From: Iris pallida
Taxonomy: Eukaryota > Streptophyta > Magnoliopsida > Asparagales > Iridaceae
Length of the DNA stretch: 64,000 bases
Reading direction: 5' to 3'
Assembly (NCBI GenBank): GCA_029216955.1
Contig: JANAVB010016210.1
Location: 1-64,000 of the forward strand
Shown piece by piece: positions 23,975 to 34,837 of the stretch; position 1 is the first letter of the stretch, and every line of letters begins with the position of its first letter. The notes beneath the pieces were generated by a model, which saw only the letters and a program-made list of their open reading frames with translations, was not told the DNA's origin and did no database searches. Position numbers and translations under genes: made by a program.

Positions 23975-24114
23975 GGTTCACAGTATCGATATCGGAATCG
24001 GTATCGGACTATTCCTATGAGTATTGGTATCGGCAATATCAGTAGTATCGGCGGTTTCGGATCGGTGTATCGGTATCGACTGTATCGGATCGGTATCGGC
24101 CGATACTTTAAACC
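23975..24114. repeat. GTATCGG-rich MITE-like repeat, copy 2
   Basis: Ends GGTTCACAGTATCG and, reversed, GGTTTAAAGTATCG give about 14-bp imperfect terminal inverted repeats. The interior is an irregular array of ATCGGT words that can fold extensively. Confidence 0.65.
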
Positions 24115-24573
24115 ATGAAATAAAGATTAGAACCAAAAAATAGCTTAGTATTATTATCTATATTCTAGCTACTTACTTTAGAAATAGTTATACTAAAATA
24201 AATATTTAAAGATAGGACATTTTATTGAACTTAATAGTGAATTACTATAAGGACCATCAGCTTCTGACAAAGATAATTCTCATAGTAGTTGTAAGTACAT
24301 GATTAAATGGGTGCTTCATTTATAAAAGCAGTACAAATTTTCACAAGACTTTTAACAGGTAGGATAATCAAGAATGGTTTGTGAAAATTGAACCACCCTT
24401 AAAATTACTGTAAAAATATCTCTGTTTTGGTGGCTCATATATGCTATATTTAAAATTACTGTAAAAATGTAGTTTTGTTTACATGTTATCTACTTTCTTC
24501 TCTACCTGTTAATCTACATATGTTCCCTGTTATGAAGCTACTTGTTAATTTTTTACTCTTTTTGCCATTGTAG

Positions 24574-25530
24574 GTTTAGAAAGAGAGAAAATTTTGTATG
24601 AAGTTGAACTTTCTGCTGAGAAAGAGGTGATTTTTCCTAATCAATAGAACAAGTATTTTAAGTTCTACGCTACTCATGTCTGTTCTTAACTTCTGTATTT
24701 GATTGTGTGCTGGAAAACTCAGAAACTTCAAAAGTTGCTTAAGCAGTTGAAGGACCCAAATGTCACTTAGGAACTGAAGAGCCACATTTCTTGGGTTGTA
24801 GGAAAATTTAGAAAGAATTGCTTAATATATATGATTTGTTAAGTTACCCTCTAGATCAACTAACGTGATGGATGGACTGGCTCTAGAAATTTAGTTTTTG
24901 TACAAAAATTCTTCATCTTCTTGCTTTTGTGATGATTCCCTTTTAGCTCTTAATAATCTGTTAAAAAGGAATAGTTTTAGTGCTGACACAATCTTTTTTC
25001 CCCCTTTGAGAGTTGATATTATTTCAAAATGAGTAATACAGTGACATACAATCAATAGTCTAATGAAGTCATTTGAACAGTTTAACATCATTGCAGTTTA
25101 GTTGGAATGTTTATTTCATGATTGACATGAATGAAATATCTATTGCAAATTGGTGAGAATTTGTACGAGTCATAATTTACTGCAATAGTGACCCTATTGC
25201 TGCTACAATTGCATTTGAGTTGCTAATTTCTGAATTATATTATGTTATCATTCTATTAATCCACTAATCATATCACTTGTTCAGGATATATAAGCAATTA
25301 AAGTCAGCCCCTCGCAAGTCTGCAGAAACTGAGATTCTTTCTGAACATATGAAGAAAGAAAGAGAAGCAACCAAGAAGGGGGAAAACCCATATTGCCTTG
25401 AGAAATGTTGGTCACTTATTCTTCTCTCCCTCTACTCAAAATTCTCTCATTTTATAAAATTTGAATATCTTTTTCTTTGGCACCTGAAAGTCCTGAAAGA
25501 AAACCGACAAAGAAGTACAATGACCTCAAG
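24574..25530 (+). pseudogene. RRP36-like rRNA-processing gene fragment captured in CACTA
   Basis: Four exon-like blocks separated by intron-like DNA. They are 24574-24626 (ILYEVELSAEKE), 24723-24797 (KLQKLLKQLKDPNV, a TAG, then ELKSHISWV), about 25285-25405 (YKQLKSAPRKSAETEIL, MKKEREATKKGENPY) and about 25484-25530 (KPTKKYNDLK). Order and wording fit the conserved C-terminal region of plant RRP36, a nucleolar protein needed for early cleavage of pre-18S rRNA. The first three blocks have AG acceptors and the first two GT donors. A stop and the absence of the N-terminal half show that it is a dead partial copy. The family match is from memory and should be searched. Confidence 0.6.
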
Positions 25531-26207
25531 GTACTCAACAACCTCTTACATACGAAATTTTGTTTTCTTGTTTAATTTGACGTCAGACTTGCTTGGGTGT
25601 TGTTCATCGCCATCATTACCCTACAGCTCTCATCAAAACGGGGTGTTATGTGAAGCAATATTTTTAATTTGACTTCATTTATAAAAGCAACAACTCCTCT
25701 TTCTCTTCTGAATTGTTTTTCTCTACTAAATGTTTGTTTCTGTGATCTTTCAACTTTGCAGACTTGATGGCCATCCCAACAATGAGAGATGTCACAAAGC
25801 TTTAGCAACTGTGACAACTAAGAGGAAAGGAATAAGAGAATGAGGAATAAAATCTCGTATAATTATTTTCCCAACTATTTGAATAGCTACGAGGAATAAG
25901 AGAATGAGGAGAAGATTGTTGCTCAAATTATTTTCAAACTCTTGTATAATTTTTTTAGCATGATAGTTAATTTAGTAAAGTCGTTTTAAACATGAAATGT
26001 TTATGTAAGACATTTTGACTTTATTATTCTATATACCTTTGCTTTTATCTATTCTACATGTATTTATTATTATGTGTACCTTTGCTTTTATCAATTGTTA
26101 TTCTTTTTTATAAAATTCATTGGAGCGCTACAGGTTTTGTAAGTCAATAGTACTTATGCTAGCTATATATTATTTCAAGCTACACGTGTGCAATTTCAAA
26201 TGATGTG

Positions 26208-26210
<3 letters not shown>

Positions 26211-26247
<37 letters not shown>
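26211..26247. repeat. (AT)n microsatellite
   Basis: About 18 AT units separating the gene-fragment interior from the right subterminal repeats of the CACTA element. Confidence 0.93.
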
Positions 26248-26250
<3 letters not shown>

Positions 26251-26580
26251 AAAACTGGAACACCTTTTAGGTGTTCTAAAATTTGCCGCAAAAAGTATTC
26301 TGGGATGCCTTTCTTAGGAACGCGTTTCTATTGATCCAAAATTGGAACTCTTTTTAGCCGTTCCAATAAGTGAGGAAAAAGTAAATTGGAATGTTTTGTT
26401 GGAACTCTTTTTTGGAATGCTTTATCGGTGTTCCAATATTGGAACACCGTAAAAGTGTTCCAATAAATGTTTACCGGAACACCTTTATTCTGTTCCAACA
26501 AATCTGGCAGCCCATAAATAGGCACAAAATATAGGTGTGCCTAAAATTATTTGAAATGGAATTTTAGCGTTCCAAAAGGA

Positions 26581-26596
26581 CCTTTTTGGTGTAGTG
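26581..26596 (-). repeat. CACTA right terminal inverted repeat
   Basis: Reads CACTACACCAAAAAGG on the minus strand, followed by the TAT duplication. Confidence 0.93.
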
Positions 26597-26794
26597 TATA
26601 CTCTATAGGAAACTGATAATATGATCTTCTGTGTGACACCACACACCATATTATCTACAATATAGAATATCAGACATTTGTATTAACACTTGCAACAAAT
26701 ACAATATGCAAACATTTGCCCATATGATTCTCATTCAAAATTTAAGGAAATATTGTTACTACAAAAGTGATGCTTTTAGTATATAACCCTAACA
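26597..26794 (-). repeat. 5' LTR of the copia element, second part
   Basis: Continues the LTR interrupted at 19518. It matches 12958-13155 and ends CCCTAACA before the TSD CATAG. Confidence 0.93.
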
Positions 26795-26814
26795 CATAGG
26801 CCATGGGCTCCTTG

Positions 26815-27235
26815 CCACAGCTGCATAAGTCTTCATTTTCGCAGTCGCATGAACTTCTGTTCTCTTCAGCCGCATAAATCATTCATTTCAGCCGCAGGGC
26901 AATGATGGCCGCATGACAATCTAGTCGCATGAACACCAGCCTCCTTAGCCGCATAAAGTCATGGCAACTTCCAGCCGCATAAACCCGATCATCCGCAGCC
27001 GCATATGACCCGTTCCCCCCGCAGCCGCATGAGGCCTTGGTCCTTAGCCGCATGAGCTGTCCTTGATCCCGCTGCCATATAAGACTGAGATCACCGCTGC
27101 TGCATGAGCCCCGCATTACCTTCCAGCCGCATGAACTTATTATCTTTCAGCCGCATAAGCCCCTTCTTTCTTGAGCCGCATGCGCCTGCCCTCTTCCAGC
27201 CGCATAAGCACGTAGTCCCAGCCGCATAAGCGCAC
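26815..27235 (+). repeat. GCCGCAT word array in the LTR
   Basis: Irregularly spaced AGCCGCATAAG/AGCCGCATGAG words, about every 20-30 bp. The same heptamer, in opposite orientation relative to the LTR, builds the large minisatellites in element C. Confidence 0.8.
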
Positions 27236-27967
27236 ATGCTCTCTGCAGCATTAATCCAATTAACCATATGGCTCATTCCACAGTCTCGTCCTCTTTTATT
27301 ATTATTATTATTATTATTATTAAATTGAAATGTCACATTTATGCTTATGTCATGTAAATTCTGCTATGTTCCATGAATACAATAGTGGCCCGCCGTGGTG
27401 CACCGTTGACAGGTAAACCTGACATGATATATCACGACATGCTGTTACGATAGCTAGCCAGACATGACAAGTATGAATGATACGGACACCGTGGGCGATT
27501 GTGTTTGTACAAATAAACCAGTACTGTCTTACATCATGTCTAGGATGGGATCCCTGAGTACTACGGTCAGGGATACCTACTAAAATTGACTAAGGCTAAT
27601 AAACTAGAATAATTCAGTAGTCATGAAGAGATTTCCCAGCTACAGGCAATCCCGTTATATGGGCGCACCAAGTGGACTTGAAGCCTACCGACGAGTATGG
27701 CACATTTCTAGCACACAGTCACGTGTTGCAATCCTTCATAAACGGACATTCGATCTGGATAACCTGGAGGGTCTGCAGGGCTTGTGGCTATTAGGATAAT
27801 CTCATTGCATCTTGCTAGTAACTAGGCCTGTGATAATCCTAGTTAGTTAAAGTATCAAGCCGTACTTATTGCTTGACCGTGATTGATTGGATGGAGTCTA
27901 ACCCAGCTTAGCCTTGTCCTGATCATGTATAAGATTATGATATGACACGATTACTTATGCTTGCCTC

Positions 27968-28405
27968 AACAATAACGATCAGGGGTCCTGTTCTGTTCAG
28001 GCGAAGGGTTACAATCCCGGTCCTTATTTGGTTTAAGGGTTGTAACTGGCTCCCGGAGCAGTTATGTGTCCTCTCTTCGTTTATTGTCTTATTGATCCCC
28101 ATGCCATGCTTGTCATGTTTTACCTTTCTTCAATAGCTTGATTATTTATACTGGCCTTAACAATAAAGATCAGGGGTCCAGTTCTGTTCTGGCGAAGGGT
28201 TACAACCTCGGTCCTTGTTTGGTTTAAGGGTTGTAACCTGGCTTCCGGAGCAGTTCTGTGTCCTCTCTTCATTTATTGTCCTATTTTACCCTATGGCTAG
28301 CTCATCTTATCACCTTACCAATAGTATCTGAGACGAGTTACTTTCAGGTGAAGGGTTCCAATCCCGGTCCTTGTTTGGTTTAAAGGTTGTGACCTGGCTA
28401 CTTTA
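27968..28405 (+). repeat. 191-bp tandem repeat in the middle LTR
   Basis: Same two and a half units as at 5086-5525, showing the amplification predates the A/B duplication. Confidence 0.85.
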
Positions 28406-29289
28406 ATGGTTTCCTCGTACTCAATTTACTGTTGTTATCTTTATTATTATCAATTTCGTTTATAATCATCTTTAATATTCTATTGTATTCTATTGTGATA
28501 TGCTGGTTTTAGTTCCTAAGTGAAGCCTCCTTTGTGGCACTTGCTCTTTCTGGGGTCTGACCCAACTAGTTTTGTATGGCCAGATATCGAAGCAGCACCA
28601 AAGGATCTACCTACCTTCCAGCCAGATGGTGACCGCCAGGCGTAACCCTGGCAATGAGTAGATTTTTTTGTCCTCCTACTTTATTATAAAATTATTATTA
28701 AGGCGTTTAGCCGACGAGCACGTGTTAGCTCGCATTGCACCTTTACTTACTGTCTGCCTACGGGCTGTAACATGATTGACAAATCCTAGGGTTGATCATG
28801 TATGACTGAAACTCTTGATAGTCTTGACATTTTGTTCGACTAGCTTCATGATCATCCGAATATGTAATGTATGGGACGCCTTACTATTGTATATTTGGTG
28901 CTCTGACATCTTGTGACTAATATTGCTTGCTTGAGATTGAGACAATAGGCTTGTTCATGACCATAGGTGACTGATGGCTTGTAGTTAAACCCTCATGTAT
29001 CTAGACAGCCGTGACCGTATAGCGAAGTGGGTTACACTTCAATATACGTAGCTGGCTATGTCTACCCTCGCTCTCCAGTATTCTGGTTCTGGGGCGTAAC
29101 ATAGTTTAAATGGTGGCCCATGCAGGTCTTAAAAATCAAAATATGTGAGGGTTTACCGAATAGATGTCTCAATCAGTACTCGCCCTTAATCTCTGTTCAT
29201 ATCCGCTAAATCCCTAAAAATCTTGTCCTGATCATATACTTGTATCGTTGATCTGTCCTGGTCCTTCCTTATTGTTTCCTATGTCGTCT

Positions 29290-30604
29290 TCTTCAGCAAC
29301 ATTATTTCTGGTCCTACCAATCGGCAAGGCAGAGCACCTTCCGTAGACCAGCAGCAACCTGGAGTTCAAGTACAGCATTCAGGAGTAGCCTCCAGGGTCG
29401 TGTCTACTGGAGGAGAGCTACCAGTTCAGCTCGTCCAGCCTGCAGAGCCTGATGATGGCACTTTGGTGGGTCTCATCAGGTCATTATTAGATTCACAGGA
29501 TCGTCGAAGAGATGCCTTGTACCACGCGGTGGCAGATGCTGTGACCAGAGGAGGTCATCAAGGTAACAGTGCGGCCAACAGCTTTAAGCGCTTGAACTTC
29601 AAGCGCTTGAACCCTCCATTCTTCGACGGCAGTGAAGATGCTATCGCTGCTGATGCATGGCTTTAGGACACAGAGGTGATTATAGAAGCAGCCAAGACCC
29701 CATAAGCCGAGAAGGTGGCCATAATGCGCCTGCAGTTATTGGATCTTGCCCACAGCTGGTGGGCGACGCAGGCCGTTGGATTAGTGGCACCTATTGCTTG
29801 GTCAGTATTCAGAGACATATTCTAGACCAAGTATTTCGATGTTGTAGCTCGGTACGATCTACAGACGAGGTTCACCAATCTGAAGCAGATGGGCAGGACG
29901 GTCGATGGATATGCGGCCGAGTTTTCGAGACTTAGTCGGTTTACTCCCACCTTGATAGCGACCGAGTTCGATAGAGCCCAGCGGTTCCAGCAGGGACTTC
30001 ACCTGGAGATCTAATTGACAGTGGAGCAGTTTGAGCATCAGACTTTTGATGCGGTATTGAGAGCAGCGAGGAGGCATGAGTATACCTCCCAGAGGATCGT
30101 GCATAGGACCGGAGGTCCGAAGCGATCCCATGGCCAGATGAATCAATCTTCAGCACCAGCCCCGACAGCCAGGGCCCTGACCATTGGAGCCCCAAGGCGG
30201 GTGGCCTTAGTAATGTCGTCTCAGCATTCAACCCCGACGCACCTTCAGCAGCAGAAGCAGAAGCAGTCTTCCGTATTGGGATGTTCACACTGCGAGAAGC
30301 CGGGGCATGTGGTATCGGAGTGTCGCAGAGCATAGGGTTTGTGCTTGCTTTGTGGTGCCCTGGACCACAGGATTGGGAACTGCCCGAACAGGGGGAGTTC
30401 ATCCTCAGCTTTCTCTAGTCCTTGAGTTAGAGGATCGGCACCAGTCCAGCAGCAGCAGCATTACTCGTTTTTGAGGCCATTGCCGACGCAGGCCCAGGCA
30501 TTCCAGCAGTAGAGACTGCAGTATTATGCCCAAGCCCAAGCCTTGATCCAGAGCAGGCAAAGAATTTTTTAGCAAAGGGGACCCGCACCCAGAGGACGTG
30601 GTCA
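29290..30604 (+). pseudogene. gag: gag of element B, broken
   Basis: Same layout as in A: LVGLIRSLLDSQDRRRDAL near the start, capsid segment, then the knuckle CSHCEKPGHVVSEC and a second knuckle CLLCGALDHRIGNC. An extra nine-residue duplication NFKRLNFKRLN-type segment lies near 29590. Stops shared with A follow AWL, HLE(L/I), the codon after ECRRA and the end of RQRIF. A further stop is private to B near 29704. Confidence 0.88.
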
Positions 30605-30605
30605 A

Positions 30606-31039
30606 GTGCTGGCTTTGACCATGGAAGAAGAAGGATTAGTACCAGGTGAGGTAGTGGCAGGTACTATTCTCGTCAACACCTTTCCAGTTTCAGTATTATT
30701 TGATTCTGGTGTCTCGTATTCATTTATGTCTACACGATTTGCGATACGGATAGGGCTGGAGCCCGAGTCATTATCAGTAAGGCTAAATATACTTACTGGT
30801 AATGGATTTGTGGGAGTAGATAGGGTGTTTTCCTAGTGTTGGATCGTAGTTAGCGGTAGAGAATTCCCCGCTAGATTGATAGAGTTCCCGATGGTCGATT
30901 ATGATGTGGTCTTAGGGATAGATTGGTTGAGGGACCAGTATGCTAGGATAGACTGCCACATTGGCAGGGTTGTTTTAGCATTCCCGGTGAGCCGGAATTT
31001 TCCTTCTCCCGAGGCGAAGTTGAACCTTCTCCTCCAGTA
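30606..31039 (+). pseudogene. Protease of element B, broken
   Basis: Active-site region VLFDSGVSYSFMS keeps DSG but has Val for Ala after it, and DVVLGIDWL follows. It shares the stop after GVDRVFS and the same 1-bp deletion before the linker as element A. Confidence 0.85.
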
Positions 31040-32510
31040 TTGCAGATGGCAGGAGCAGCGGTGCAGTTGCCCCGGATAGTCGAGGAGTTTCCAGATGTTT
31101 TCCCAGAAGAGCTTCCAGGAATGTCGCCAGAGCAGGAGATCTTGTTCACCATTGACTTGATTCCCGGGATAGCCCCAGTGTCAGAGAGAGTCTACAAGAT
31201 GGCGCCATTAGAGCTAGAGATATTGTACAAGATGTTTGAAGAACTCAGGACCAAGGGATTCATTCGTGCTAGTGGATCACCTTGGGGAGCCCCGATGCTT
31301 CTTGTGAAAAAGAAGGATGGTACGTCCAGATTATGTATAGATTATCGTACCTTAAACTCAGTGACAATCAAGAACAGATACCCTCTCCCAAGGATAGATG
31401 ACTTATTTGATCAACTCAAGGGGGCAGCAGTTTTTTCGAAGATTGATTTGCGGTCAGGATACCATCAGATCAGAGTCAAAGAGGAGGACATTCCGAAGAC
31501 AGCTTTCAGGTCTAGGTATGGGCATTGGGAGTTCCTTGTGATTCCATTTGGAGCAACCAATGCACCGGCTGTATTCATGGACCTCATGAATCGCATCTTC
31601 ATGCCATATTTGGATCAGTTCATGATTTTGTTCCTAGACAACATCCTGGTCTACAGCAAAAGTAAGGCAGATCATGAGCAACATCTCAGAGTTGTCTTCC
31701 ACATCCTCGGAGAACACCAGTTGTATGCCATGTTTAGTAAATACGAGTTCTGGATCGATCGCATTTTGTACTTTGGTCATATCATCACCAGAGGAGGAGT
31801 AGAAGTAGATCCCCAGAAGATCGTGGCTATTGAGACGTGGCCAGTGCCCAGCACAGTTGCAAAAGTTTACAGTTTTTTTGGCTTGGCCGGCTACTACCGA
31901 CGATTTGTTTCAAACTTTGCTCGGATTTTAGCACCATTGACCCAGTTGACCCGCAAGGATGTGCCGTTTGCTTGGACAGCAGAGTGTCAGGATTCTTTTG
32001 AGAAGTTGAAGCGGGGCTTGATTACGGCTCCCATTCTCACGCTTCCAGATAGAACCGGGAGATTCTCAGTATATTGTGATGCTTGAGGCAGAGGCTTAGG
32101 ATGTGTTCTGATACAGCATGGGAAGGTAATAGCTTATGCGTCATGCCAACTTCGTGATCATGAGAGGAATTACCCAACGCGTGATTTGGAGCTGGCAGCA
32201 ATAGTGTTTGTACTTAAGTTGTGGAGGCACTACTTGTACGGAGATAGGGTAGAGATTTTCATCGACCACAAGAGCCTGGAGTATGTATTCACCCAGAAGG
32301 ATCTTAACATGCGTCAAAGGAGGTGGCTTGAGCTACTTGTAGATTATGATGTCAACCTGTAGTATCACCCAGGAAAGGCCAACGTCGTTGCAGATGCATT
32401 AAGCAGGAGAGCCGATGTTTATTTCCTAACAGTGCAGCCAGAGCTATTAGCAGATCTTCAGAAGATGGGTATAGAACTTGTCCTTTCTACCAGTGTGGCA
32501 TTGATGGCCA
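31040..32510 (+). pseudogene. pol: Reverse transcriptase and RNase H of element B, catalytic site mutated
   Basis: A 348-codon open stretch contains [29 protein letters not shown] and the active-site region [11 protein letters not shown]. The second catalytic Asp has become Asn (GAC to AAC), which should abolish polymerisation. RNase H begins VYCDA and is cut by TGA where A has Ser. It continues with [13 protein letters not shown] and a further TAG before the DALSRRA motif. Confidence 0.92.
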
Positions 32511-32519
32511 GTATGCAGG

Positions 32520-33958
32520 TTCAGTCCACTATAGTCGAGAGGATCCGGATGGCGTAGTCAGCAGATTTCAAGCTTCAGCGACTCAGAGCAGAGTGTGAGG
32601 CAGGACGAAGGCCGGAGTTATACATTCATGAAGACGGTACACTTTGATATAGGAAGCGTCTTTGTGTATCCAGTGGTGATATCAGACAAGAGATCATGGC
32701 AGAGGCTCACAGTTCTCAGTAATCCATTCATCCCGACGGTACGAAGATGTACCGTGATATTCGTCAGCACTTCTGGTGGAATGGCATAAAGAGGAAGATA
32801 GCCCAGTTTGTCTCTTGATGTTTGGTTTGCCAACAAGTTAAAGCTGAACATCAGAGGCCAGCTGGACTACTTCAGCCCTTGCCAATTCCAGAATGGAAGT
32901 GGGAGCATATAACCATAGACTTCGTGACTGGCTTACCTAGATCTCCGGCTGGCAGAGACGCTATTTGGGTTATTATAGACAGGCTCACGAAGGTGGCTCA
33001 CTTTCTTCCGTTCAGAGTCAGCCAGTCAACGGCTCAGCTAGCAGAGATGTACCTCAGAAAGATAGTCAGAGTTCATGGAGTACCAGTCGGTATCACCTCG
33101 GACAGAGATTCCAGATTTACATCGCACTTTTGGCGTTGCCTGCAGGAGAGTTTGGGGACTCGCCTCCAGTTCAGCTCAGTATATCATCCGCAGACAGATG
33201 GTCAGTCGGAACGCACGATCCAGACTCTTGAAGATATGTTGAGATCTTGTACACTCGACTTCGGTGGTTCGTGGGAAGATCACGTTTACCTGGTGGAGTT
33301 CTCGTACAACAACAGTTTCCAGGCCAGTATCCAGATGGCACCGTTCGAGGTACTCTATGGCAGGAAGTGCCTATCCCCGCTAGCATGGGACGATGTTGGG
33401 GAGAGACAGATGCTCGGTCCGAAAATGATTGCCTAGACCGTTGAGGTGGTCAGGAGAGTCAGAGATCATCTTCGAGTTGCCCAAGATCGCCAGCGTCATT
33501 GGGGCGATTCTCTTCGACGCCCTCTTGAGTTTTCTGTCGACGACCATGTATTCCTAAAATTTTTGCCTAACCGTGGCATCATTCATTTCAGCATACGGAG
33601 AAAGCTTAGTCCTAGGTATATAGGACCGTTCGACATTTTGGAGCGAGTAGGAGATGTGTCCTATCGTCTCGCTCTCCCGCCGTCGTTACATGAGGCGCAT
33701 GACGTATTTCATGTATCCCAACTACGACAGTATATCCCGGACCCGAGCCATATCCTGGATCATTCAAAATTGGTTATTGGTACCAACTTTTTGTATGAGG
33801 AGAGGCCCGTGTCTATATTGGACCGGAGAGAGATGATACTCAAGAACAAGACTATTAGTTTAGTCCGTGTTGCTTGGGGTCATCACTCTTTGGGCGAGTC
33901 AACATGGGAGCGTGAGGATGATATCCGATCGCGATATTCCGACCTGTTTGACTCGTAA
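32520..33958 (+). pseudogene. Integrase and chromodomain of element B, broken
   Basis: Zinc segment, broken by TGA before [13 protein letters not shown]. The core is open for 204 codons and has [20 protein letters not shown] and [13 protein letters not shown], so D, D and E are retained. A TAG after PKMIA (shared with A) is followed by an open 170-codon C-terminal part with LSPRYIGPFDILERVG and a chromodomain (ILDRREMILKNKTIS, TWEREDDIRSRYSDLF). Confidence 0.92.
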
Positions 33959-34117
33959 GGTATAATATCTTCCTTATGCCTTATGCCTTATGCCTTTTAA
34001 TTCCTTGCTTGAATGAATGACTGCATGATAGATTGCTTGTTATAGCTTGCCTGTGATTAGTATGGCTTGTCCTTACCGCTCTAGCCTCTTGATTAAATTT
34101 CAAGAACGAAATTCTTT

Positions 34118-34131
34118 TAAGGTGGGTAGAG
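34118..34131 (+). other. Polypurine tract of element B
   Basis: TAAGGTGGGTAGAG directly before the LTR start TGTAATGCCC, identical to that of A. Confidence 0.75.
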
Positions 34132-34132
34132 T

Positions 34133-34837
34133 TGTAATGCCCGTACCTCGTATTACGTATTTTGGAATACGTGTACGTATCTTGACTCGTATGGTATGTT
34201 TCCTTGTATGATATATTTGGGCATTCTATTATTTGGTTCGGTTTTGCTTTGCTTGGTTTGCTTTGGATTCATCATGAACCAAAAGAAAACCCCCACCTAC
34301 CCCCACTCCTTTCCTTTAATAGCCGCCCAACCCTCTCTCTCCTCATTAATTCTTCTCTATTACTTCTTCTTCACCATTACTTCTTTACCTACCAAGGAGA
34401 GAGCTTAGGCAAGTGCAGCTTGCTTCAAGGAGGAACCCAAGTTTTATTGTTCCATTTTCTTCTCCATGAGATTCTAACACACTTTAGTACTTAGTATTTC
34501 TAATTTCCATGGCTAAATTCATGTAGATCTAAGTTTATTTCATTTTCGAATTTTTTGGGTTTTGATCTATTTAACCTTGTTATTTCTAAGTTTTGATGGT
34601 TCCATATTGTAGAGAATTTTATTCTGTCCCATTTTGACCTATGGAAGTCTGGATTTAGACTTGGGATGAAGGATTTATGAAGCTTTAAAGAATAGAGTCC
34701 ATGACTCTTCTTCTCGGATCAGTGGAGAAAAAGAACAGTGCAGCCGCATGGCAATTCATGGCCGCATAGCCTTCCTGGTCGGATGGCAGTACTTGACCGC
34801 ATGGACTTCCATGCGGCAAGCTTTCTCAGCCACATAG
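34133..34837 (+). repeat. Third Tekay LTR (3' LTR of B), truncated by copia sequence
   Basis: Collinear with 11229-11886, with about 45 extra bases near 34655. It is interrupted at exactly the same CCACATAG by copia LTR sequence. The right part of this LTR is not present downstream. Confidence 0.92.

Larger units (their letters stand above)
19519..26596. mobile_element. CACTA-type DNA transposon, non-autonomous, with gene fragments
   Basis: Ends CACTACACCAAAATGG and (reverse) CACTACACCAAAAAGG, with a 3-bp TSD, TAT, and an undisturbed homologous site in the other copia LTR. Subterminal regions carry many GGAAC(A/G)C words in both orientations, typical binding sites for CACTA transposases. No TNP2/TNPA-like transposase was seen, so it probably depends on another element. 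Its interior holds gene-like fragments with splice signals, two MITE-like hairpins and long TA tracts. Confidence 0.93.
11887..26794 (-). mobile_element. Ty1/copia retrotransposon, split by a CACTA insertion
   Basis: Minus-strand element with LTRs TGTTAGGG...CTCCATCA in its own orientation. There is a perfect initiator-Met primer-binding site and an exact 5-bp TSD, CATAG, at 11882-11886 and 26795-26799. Protein order is gag, protease, integrase, RT, RNase H, the copia order. The polyprotein resembles the Tork/TAR branch by its RT and RNase H wording, though I could not test the lineage. Without the 7.1-kb CACTA insertion the element is about 7.8 kb. Confidence 0.95.
26795..29101 (+). repeat. 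Middle Tekay LTR, right part (5' LTR of element B)
   Basis: Resumes at the second CATAG. It contains a run of about fifteen GCCGCAT-type words (26815-27235), an (ATT)n tract near 27297-27321, the 191-bp tandem repeat and the LTR terminus GGGGCGTAACA. It aligns with 4319-6223 from 27215 onward. The terminal CpG has decayed compared with the left LTR. Confidence 0.92.
29102..34132 (+). mobile_element. Internal region of Tekay-type element B
   Basis: Close copy of element A with the same domain order and many identical defects. It lacks A's frameshift in the gag N-terminus and in the RT linker, but has its own lesions. It shares the LTR between them with A instead of having two of its own. Confidence 0.93.
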
